Positions 51,101 through 64,000 of a stretch of 64,000 nucleotides of DNA are shown one piece after another. The stretch spans positions 4,712,001 to 4,776,000 of the forward strand of contig OY848930.1 in NCBI GenBank assembly GCA_963693285.1. Direction: 5' to 3'. Both the position numbers and the translations under genes were made by a program. This DNA is from Xestospongia muta. Its lineage: Eukaryota > Porifera > Demospongiae > Haplosclerida > Petrosiidae. The number at the start of each line of letters is the position of its first letter. Position 1 is the first letter of the stretch. The notes beneath the pieces were generated by a model, which saw only the letters and a program-made list of their open reading frames with translations, did no database searches and was not told where the DNA came from.

Positions 51101-51478
51101 ACTGTTATGTCACTGTGGTAAGTACTGATGTTTACTAGTCTAGAGCTTACTAATGGTAGTTATCCTAGGTCACTGTGGTAAGTACTGATGTTCACTAGTC
51201 TAGAACTTGCTAATGGTAGTTATCCTAGGTCACTGTGGTAAGTACTGATGTTCACTAGTCTAGAACTTGCTAATGGTAGTTATCCTAGGTCACTGTGGTA
51301 AGTACTGATGTTCACTAGTCTAGAGCTTACTAATGGTAGTTATCCTAGGTCACTGTGGTTAAGATGATTCTTTTTAACTTTAGATAAACCTGATCTCACT
51401 AAATCTGAAGACAATGTTGAATTTTTGTGTTATAAGTCAATAAAAAATGCACTTTCATTATTGGGCACTATACACTAG
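32954..51478 (+). CDS. RTTN: rotatin-like centriolar armadillo-repeat protein (many exons)
   Basis: Rotatin is a large centriole/basal-body protein needed for centriole elongation and cilia. The N-terminus is the best match: [33 protein letters not shown] and [20 protein letters not shown] (human [44 protein letters not shown]). Exons include 32954-33039, about 33095-33282, 33455-34049, 34183-34671, 35341-35518, 35785-35918, then 42476-42662 after a 6.6 kb intron, and roughly twenty more to 51478 ([17 protein letters not shown]). Later exons are leucine-rich helices without sharp motifs, so that everything after 42476 belongs to the same gene is inferred from phase (exon 35918 joins 42476 as LQ-LYKKEK in frame) and lack of a terminator. 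The head-to-head gap to INTS2 is 98 bp. Its introns carry two type 1 arrays, one type 2 array, microsatellites and the 7TM cluster. Confidence 0.87.
34760..35285 (+). repeat. 60-bp intronic minisatellite (type 1), about 9 units
   Basis: Nearly identical units in the RTTN intron between exons ending 34671 and starting 35341, in the sense orientation. Confidence 0.95.
35519..35782 (+). repeat. intron built of copies of its own 5' splice site region
   Basis: The exon ends CCTGTCAAACAG followed by GTATGG. The intron then repeats CCTGTTAAACTAGTAT, CCTGTCAAACAGGTAT, CCTGTTGAATTGG and CCTGTCAAACTGGTAT, with ACAAG between. Confidence 0.8.
36681..37769 (+). CDS. 7TM receptor nested in RTTN intron (copy 1, intact)
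   Basis: Single-exon protein of up to 362 residues; the family start is probably the inner ATG at 36768 ([20 protein letters not shown]), since the paralogue at 40012 starts nearby. Seven hydrophobic segments are visible in order: [119 protein letters not shown] and the last around [17 protein letters not shown]. The second outer loop has DGTWCFIH, whose Cys could bond to SCQ before TM3. No DRY motif; the general style recalls cAMP-receptor/GPR157-like receptors, but I do not recognise the subfamily. The ligand is unknown. Same strand as RTTN. Confidence 0.8.
   Translation: MLFTVVRQIVYTALTTLPLIHPQTTTSFNMELHGVIDNGSYTGDCHEGPTRLKTLEIIISIRSSIAGISFIMSVIALLLLIIHFWHGQCSRPFRCLLSSGATERMFIYLLITSILYSLACLFQWLVLLDYTSNRTRKDAVSCQVTSFFTLWFNWTLMLMAFCIILYLLTLLYPFSCMKGVVAKKERWLKRFEVFYLILSFFGPLLFVFWPFLHGYYGLDGTWCFIHSMSSNCTTDIIGVIEQLFIWYVWKILLTLFALVMLVVIICRIVRMKKRSPTLIALLCYIILHVISTGIAILVRALASWITNDYILPLGIVYSVVDPCQSLAAALIVFVHLCRTCCQSQTQNEETTHLMTPSEKTIE
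38490..38756 (+). pseudogene. 7TM receptor 5' fragment with its promoter (copy 2, relic)
   Basis: From ATG 38667 the sequence [18 protein letters not shown] matches the start of copy 3 ([19 protein letters not shown]) then degrades and no TM1 follows. The 150 bp before it (38490-38640) match the upstream region of copy 3 read on the other strand, including CACAATCTGACTCAGCTATG and the GACCTGCAA segment. Confidence 0.8.
39041..40012 (-). CDS. 7TM receptor nested in RTTN intron (copy 3, intact)
   Basis: Single-exon protein of 323 residues, antisense to RTTN. Begins [20 protein letters not shown], then the same seven hydrophobic segments as copy 1; from [19 protein letters not shown] to the C-terminus the two are nearly identical, while the TM1-TM3 half is more different (for example [19 protein letters not shown] against [19 protein letters not shown]). 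Conserved outer-loop cysteine in DGTWCFIH and the acidic/Thr-rich tail [12 protein letters not shown] and NCT glycosylation sites face the outside. Upstream sequence (40013-40200) is shared with the other copies. Intact, so probably expressed. Confidence 0.8.
   Translation of the reverse strand: MTTIMDLLLNGSGNHTNDCHEGPTSHRTLQIIVLIRCGVAGVSFIMSVIACLLTIIRQCSRPLGYKLGTWTIERLFIYLLITSILYSLACVFQFVVILDSSEPNTLSCRISGFFTVFFNWTFTLMSFCVTLHLLIYSIMHGNIDNRKKWLKRLEVFYLILTFFGPFLFAFWPFLHGYYGLDGTWCFIHSMSGNCTTDIIGVIEQLFIWYVWKILLTLFALVMLVFIICRIVRMKKVNPTIIALLCYIILHVISTGVAILVRALASWITNNYILPLGIVYSVVDPCQSLAAALIVFVHLCCTRSQPQIQDETTYLITPSEKTID
41007..41969 (-). pseudogene. 7TM receptor, one premature stop (copy 4)
   Basis: The frame is open from [20 protein letters not shown] at 41969 to the stop at 41007 except for one TAA at 41504-41502, where copies 1 and 3 have an arginine codon ([11 protein letters not shown]). 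The break falls between TM3 and TM4. A small frameshift near the end also replaces the usual tail TPSEKTI with EARQLIE. All other TM segments are intact and nearly identical to copy 3. Either a young pseudogene or a read-through/assembly error; a polymorphic stop is also possible. Confidence 0.85.
42133..42402 (+). pseudogene. 7TM receptor 3' fragment, TM6-TM7 only (copy 5, relic)
   Basis: Begins abruptly at [20 protein letters not shown], continues through TM7 ([17 protein letters not shown]) and loses the usual tail after CCTCCHASQ. It is fused directly to the promoter sequence of copy 4 (ATCTTCTAACTGG at about 42119-42131), which marks a rearrangement breakpoint. Confidence 0.85.
43850..44170 (-). 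repeat. type 2 minisatellite, array D, 6 units
   Basis: Six 58-bp units in an RTTN intron, in the same orientation as array B, antisense to array A. Confidence 0.95.
49355..49600. repeat. ATCCATCC microsatellite with about 31-bp higher-order unit
   Basis: CATTGTCAATCCATTCATCA recurs about every 31 bp inside an RTTN intron; all frames here are spurious. Confidence 0.93.
49870..50022. repeat. (GGAT/GAAT)n microsatellite, opposite orientation
   Basis: GGATGGATGAATGGACAGAT repeats, in the reverse sense to the block at 49355-49600, about 270 bp apart in the same gene. Confidence 0.93.
51100..51362 (+). repeat. 60-bp intronic minisatellite (type 1), 4 units
   Basis: Four full units plus edges in the last RTTN intron, sense orientation. 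Unlike other arrays it has several units with CTAGAACTTGC instead of CTAGAGCTTAC. Confidence 0.95.
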
Positions 51479-51774
51479 TACAATTATTACATTTACAACA
51501 GCTGTGATATATAGTTATATTAATGAGACAATCATTTTATAATATCCAAAAGATTGGACAACTAAACAAATCCAAAAAATATATTACATGTAAAAAAGTT
51601 ATAAAACATTTAATTAACTAATAACAATATTATTTAAGATCTTATAACACAATGTTAGAACAACATAAGTGACATTGTAATAATTAATTAATATAATTAA
51701 TATAATTAATTACTAATTATTGCTAAAGATCAACAACTATAATAATAACAATCTATTTATTATTGATGACCGAG

Positions 51775-54674
<2,900 letters not shown>

Positions 54675-54752
54675 AAGATAGTTGGTTGTAGGTGTGGCTG
54701 ACTTCTAGTGGTTATTAAGTAGTTATTAAAACGAGCTCCACCTATTTGCAAG

Positions 54753-55847
54753 ATGAGCATTTTGAGTTATGTTCTAACTCCTTTTTTCCTAATTTTGGCG
54801 CTCTACTTGGCCAAAAGACTAATAAAATATTTTTTAAAGATATACAGTTTCTTTAGGGATCATTACGTGCTGTGGAATGTCGCGTTTGGAGGCCATTCGA
54901 ATCGTCGTAACGTGAATCATCATTTGAGACTCCACGCTTATGTGTGTAAAACAGTCCTATTAGATAACATCTCGATAAACGAGCTGTTTGTATTTGGTAG
55001 TCACCTGCTAGAATCTGAGATAACAGTTGAACAGTTCCAAAGAGTTCTTTTATCATATAAGTTTATCATTATCTGTCGTGACAAACTTGATGGATCATTA
55101 CGTGGGATGTGCCTCATAGACAAGGGAACTAAAGGAACAGACAGACATCGATACACAATCATTAAACTGGGTCTGGCATTATTTACAAATTACTATCAAG
55201 GGGGTCCCCTTCTTTATTATGTAGTTTTTTACCACATATTAAAGGAGATGTTATACCATCCTCATACACCAGTATATGTAATGAGTAAAGTCTTTAGTTA
55301 TAAGAGTTACTTGGGTCTCCTGAAAAACTTCACAAATTTCTATCCTCGCCATGATGTACCGACACCTAGCTTTGAGAAAAAGCTTATCAATGAATTTGCC
55401 AATTCTATTCGTGGACAACACGAGGACTACGATCCAGAGACATTTGTTTTGAAACGGGAACTGAGCAACATAAAAGGTCACATTGCACCAATTACTGAAG
55501 AGGAACTGAAAAACCCTCATATAAAGTTCTTTGCAGAGCGTAATCCCGATTGGTCTAAAGGTCACTGCTTATTCACCATTGCTACCGTTAGGAAGATGGA
55601 TTTAATACATATTTTATGGAAAGCCATCAAAAGAGTACTTGGTAAACAATCTTCAAAACAAATAGACTTTCAACGTCAAAAACGCAAATCATTTCACAGA
55701 CACTTAAGCTATCAGTGTCCAGATGCACAAAAGGTTGTATTCCAGCATTATCAGATAGATTCATCGGGTACTTTTATGTCACTGTTTGGGTCAAGTGGTG
55801 ATATTTATATAGCACCAGCAAAAGATGAAGAATCGATCTCCTTTTGA
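54753..55847 (+). CDS. orphan single-exon membrane-anchored protein
   Basis: Uninterrupted 364-residue frame in a neighbourhood where nearly every gene is split. I do not recognise it. The N-terminus MSILSYVLTPFFLILALYLA is a signal anchor, followed by basic KRLIKYFLKIY, so the body would be cytosolic or luminal. The central part has FIIICRDKLDGSLRGMCLID, then a hydrophobic TIIKLGLALFTNYYQGGPLL and YVVFYHILKEMLYHPHTPVY; the beta-hairpin-then-helix pattern (RDK-DGSLRGM) vaguely recalls a GNAT acyltransferase, but I would not claim it. The tail is basic then Ser/acidic. Codon use looks like neighbours. The start is the first ATG, just after the aminotransferase start on the other strand. Confidence 0.78.
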   Translation: MSILSYVLTPFFLILALYLAKRLIKYFLKIYSFFRDHYVLWNVAFGGHSNRRNVNHHLRLHAYVCKTVLLDNISINELFVFGSHLLESEITVEQFQRVLLSYKFIIICRDKLDGSLRGMCLIDKGTKGTDRHRYTIIKLGLALFTNYYQGGPLLYYVVFYHILKEMLYHPHTPVYVMSKVFSYKSYLGLLKNFTNFYPRHDVPTPSFEKKLINEFANSIRGQHEDYDPETFVLKRELSNIKGHIAPITEEELKNPHIKFFAERNPDWSKGHCLFTIATVRKMDLIHILWKAIKRVLGKQSSKQIDFQRQKRKSFHRHLSYQCPDAQKVVFQHYQIDSSGTFMSLFGSSGDIYIAPAKDEESISF

Positions 55848-56020
55848 ATTGAGAGCTTTTCAAATTCAATCATGTATTATATACATTATATTATATATTG
55901 AAAAACAACAGCTGTTGTTTTTACAGGTGGAGATTATAATATATACTAAAAACAACAAGTTGAAAGTTTTCTTTGACTCCTTCAAATCCTAAAATGTTTG
56001 TATTTTGTAGAATTGTAGAA

Positions 56021-60669
<4,649 letters not shown>

Positions 60670-60804
60670 TTATACCACGTGGGTGAGTAGTCCTGTAGAT
60701 AACTCATATCTGATTGGTTAGTTCGCAGATGACGTCATCATCATTTTAAAAGTTGAATTCGTGTTTGAAAATCAAGAGAACAAGAAGAAGGCTGCAGTTT
60801 TGTC
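60670..60804. promoter_or_regulatory. bidirectional promoter, DDX27 / coiled-coil gene
   Basis: Only 135 bp separate the two opposed start codons. No TATA box in a useful place; contains TGACGTCATCATCA (a CRE/ATF-like palindrome TGACGTCA) near 60731. Confidence 0.6.
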
Positions 60805-63800
60805 ATGGCGTCTGGTACTAATAAGAAAGAGATAGAACGTCTAGAAGATGATAACAGAGCTCTCATGGAACGTCTAGCTGTGATTGAAAACGAGTTGAAT
60901 CGTCGAGACGAATCTCTGAAGCTCACGAATAGTCTGAAGGAACAACTTAGTCAACAAGTGAAGGAGAGTCAGAAAAAAGTGAAAGATTTACTACACGAGT
61001 TGGAAAAGGCTGAGGATGCTGAATACCAAGCAAAAGGTAAATTGGAATGATCAGGAGATCAACACAAACAACTTCACTAAATGAGTACTAGTAAAGTACC
61101 TCCTTTATTCTTTGTAACCGAATATGTACTGATATTCCATTAAAGGACAGCTTTCTGTTACATTCACTTGTGACACTGCCTTTAAAATACAAGTGTTCTT
61201 TTCTATTCACATAAGAATTTTAGTTATAATTGTTTGCAGCTTCCAGCATATATACTTGATAATGCTATTGTTTGCATGTCCTTGATAATGCTATCTTGGT
61301 GAGCCATTCTTATTGTTCACCTTTATCTAGGGATGACAGAAGAGATAAAGATGGATTTAGATGAAACTAAAGCTCAATACAAACAAGAGAAAGACTCGCT
61401 GAAATTGGCTATACGAGATTTACAAGCTCAGTTAAAAGCAAGCAATTCTAAGTAAGTTATTGATACGAAAATACGAACTCTTTGTTTGTGACATTAAAAA
61501 TTTATGAGTATCATTATTAATACACAATTACACACAGAGTATATATACAGTTGTAGCTGTAAATTCTCTTTGGTAGACAATCTTGAAATTGTGCATGCTG
61601 ATATTTAATACTTTGTGTTGTTAGTGAACTGCCATAACGTCTGCCATTTAAATGATAATTAATGATATCACAATATTATATGTATACAATGAGTTTATCA
61701 TTGCTTTTTATGGCTAGGTTTGAGGAAATGGAAGAAAGATATCATATGACAATGGCTGAACTCCAAGAGAAATCTAACACGATTTCCAATCTTGAATCTC
61801 AACGCGATCACTTCAATTCAGACTCTAGCGCTCGGATCGCTAACCTCAACCAAATACTACTTCAAACCAAACAGGCTTGTGGCCAATTAGAGGTCAGAAA
61901 TGAAGAGCTTGAAGCACAAGAGAGAATGCTTTTAGAAGAAAACGAAACTTTGGAAAAGAAATGTGTCGAATTAGCATCCAGACTCGAAGAACCCTGTAAA
62001 CTTTGCAAGAAACTTGAAAACCGGGTACTAGCTCGAAAAGATCATAACGATCAAATAACCAGGTCTATATCAACTCCAGTGACACCATTAAAATTTTTGC
62101 CAGAGCAAACAGAAGTAGATCAACTTCTAGAAGAAAACAGTAAATTAAAACAAAAATACGATTGTCTCTTTGCTAACTATCAGATGGTATCTGAGAAATC
62201 ATCCCAACTCAAGAAGGATTTAAAAGACTCAGAGAAATCTCTGGCCGATCTTCAAACGCTGTGTGACACACTCAAAACAGAGAAAGAGGAAATGGAGTTA
62301 AAATATAAACACACACAACAGACTGTCCTTCTTCACCAAGACCAAGAATCGTCATCAAAGAAGAGACATGAATTATTGAAAGAAGAAACTGACACACTTT
62401 CACATGAACTCGGAGAGATACAGACTCGTCACGATGACTTATTACAGAAGAATAGTGACCTCCAATCAAAACTTCAACTCACTCAAGACACAGTGACTAA
62501 TCTACGCTCACAAGTTTCGTCCCTAAAGATTGAAAAGATGGAAAACGAACAATCACTGGTTAACACTCGCTCTAGACTTGATGAACTTATAGAGGAACTT
62601 CAGACTTACAAAGACTGTAGCTCAAGCTCTCTACAAAGCAACATGCAAAAAGAAAACACTCTAGCAATGTACAAAACAAAATTAGAAGAGATCAAGAAAG
62701 AGAAAGAAGATTTAGTACGTCAGTTAGATGATCTTACAAATATTTTATCTAACATTGAAGAAGAGAAGACAAATCTTGAGACATTAAATAAGGAACTTCA
62801 GTCTAAAGTGGAGCTCTTAAATGCACAACGACTGAAAGCTGATGAAGTCAAGCAAGCTTCCTTGACTGCTTCAGAAGAGATAGTTGCTCTCCAGATAAAA
62901 CTTACAGATCTGTCTGAGAAGAATGAGGAATTAATATTAGAAAACAAACAGCTAAAAACAACTATTGACGAGACTCAGACCCATGCCATGGATCTGAAAA
63001 CATCAATTTCAAAATATCAGCATGATTCTAGAGTCAATCAAGATGAAGTAAGTACGTTACAAAAAGAATTGGAGAACGTCAAAAGTCAACAACTCGCTAC
63101 CAGTGAAGAATTAGCCACTAAAATAGAGGAATTGTTATCATCCAAACAGTTCATCAAACAACTCAAGAAGGAACTTAACATGACCATCGAGACAAAAACA
63201 GCTCTTGAAAACGAGATAACACATTTACGCATGAAAATCGATGAATTAGAAACAGCAAATTTTGAGTTGGATGCTTGTCTCATTGAAGCAACAAACCACT
63301 CCAATACATCATTATCCACTAGTCAACAGCATCATACAAAAGTGACTGAGCTTCAGAGAAAGCTTGATGCCACTGGAAGTGTTCTTTACGAAAAAGAATC
63401 GATTTTGAATGATCTCCAGATCTCATACGATCTATTGAAAAAAGAAAACTCAAATCTTTTAACTCAACTTGATCGAATATCTCAATCGCTAGCGGCAACT
63501 ATGGCCGAAGCTGATGATCTTCGCACACAACTTGGACAGTATGAATTTGAAACTGAAGCCATAGCTGCTCAGATTACTGAACTTGAGACTCTTCACCTTG
63601 ATTGTCAACCAACTCGTGTCAAACTTGAGAATGAACTCGAGACTGCTCGTGATCAGTTGTCTAATCTCCAAGATCAATTGGCAGCTAGTAAACGAGAGGC
63701 GAGCTCCTTCAAACTTGAAGTTAAACAAGAACGTAAAGCAAACAATGACTTGGAGAGTGTTATCGAAGAACTGCAAAATCAACTCCAGTCTCAACAAAAC

Positions 63801-64000
63801 CGTAATGATGAGTTATCAACTATTACTGAACGCCATGAATCACAGCTTCTTGAGCTCACAAAACATGTACAGAGTAAGTCAGAATTGCTGAGAACAGCTG
63901 AGAAAGAAATGAATCAGCTTCGCAAAGAACTTCAAGAGAACCAGCTTGTGTATGCTAAAGAGGTTGAATCTTCTGAGTCAAAATACTATCAATTACAAGA
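60805..64000 (+). CDS. long coiled-coil protein (cut by window end)
   Basis: Three exons seen: 60805-61036, 61331-61451 and 61718 to beyond 64000, in phase 1 then 2. It is one almost unbroken coiled coil, rich in Glu/Lys/Gln/Leu: EIERLEDDNRALMERLAVIE at the start, then heptads across 2.2 kb of exon 3 (for example EVDQLLEENSKLKQKYDCLF, ELATKIEELLSSKQFIKQLK). A short break CKLCKKLENRVLARKDHN with two cysteines (about 62000) and a Ser/Thr-Pro segment SISTPVTPLKFLP lie between coils. This suggests a golgin, centrosomal or kinetochore tether; I cannot say which. The reading frame has no stop to the window edge, so the C-terminus is unknown. Confidence 0.87.

Overview
The window is eukaryotic nuclear DNA from an animal with a very compact, AT-rich genome. 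Genes are split by many short GT-AG introns, neighbouring genes lie about 60-300 bp apart, and the introns are full of microsatellites and minisatellites. All recognisable products are conserved metazoan or general eukaryotic proteins. The density, the many head-to-head pairs and the divergent 7TM family suggest an early-branching animal; a demosponge of the Amphimedon type is my best guess. That is an inference from style, not a database match.

Layout. 1-14.9 kb: PGLS (+), HEATR3 (-), MRPL30 (-), E2F4/5-type factor (+), SLX9-like ribosome factor (+), RTRAF (-), POLR2C (+), UBE2T (+), IMPACT (+), and an AlbA_2/Schlafen-like protein (+). 15.3-22 kb: UQCRFS1 Rieske protein (-) and ZC3H3-type CCCH zinc-finger protein (+). 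22-26 kb: the only long gene-poor stretch, with stacked satellites, a GC-rich hairpin and one orphan ABCC-type exon. 26-32.9 kb: INTS2 (-). 32.95-51.5 kb: a rotatin (RTTN) gene (+), one of whose introns (about 6.6 kb) contains a cluster of sponge-style 7TM receptor genes and broken copies on both strands. 51.8-60.7 kb: alanine aminotransferase (-), a single-exon orphan membrane-anchored protein (+) and DDX27 (-). 60.8 kb to the end: a long coiled-coil protein (+), cut by the window edge.

The genes are mostly housekeeping: RNA polymerase II and Integrator, mRNA 3' processing/export, ribosome biogenesis (HEATR3, SLX9, DDX27), mitochondria (Rieske, MRPL30, alanine aminotransferase), pentose phosphate pathway, DNA repair (UBE2T), translation control (IMPACT) and centriole biology (RTTN). 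They are not a functional cluster; head-to-head pairs probably share promoters.

The most unusual signals are: (1) a 60-bp minisatellite found as five separate arrays in introns of four genes, always in the sense orientation, every unit carrying GTAAGT, TACTAAT and a TAG; (2) a second 58-59 bp minisatellite whose inverted arrays bracket one symmetric 90-nt exon of ZC3H3; (3) a textbook AT-AC U12-type intron in the E2F gene; (4) the nested, rearranged 7TM cluster inside RTTN.
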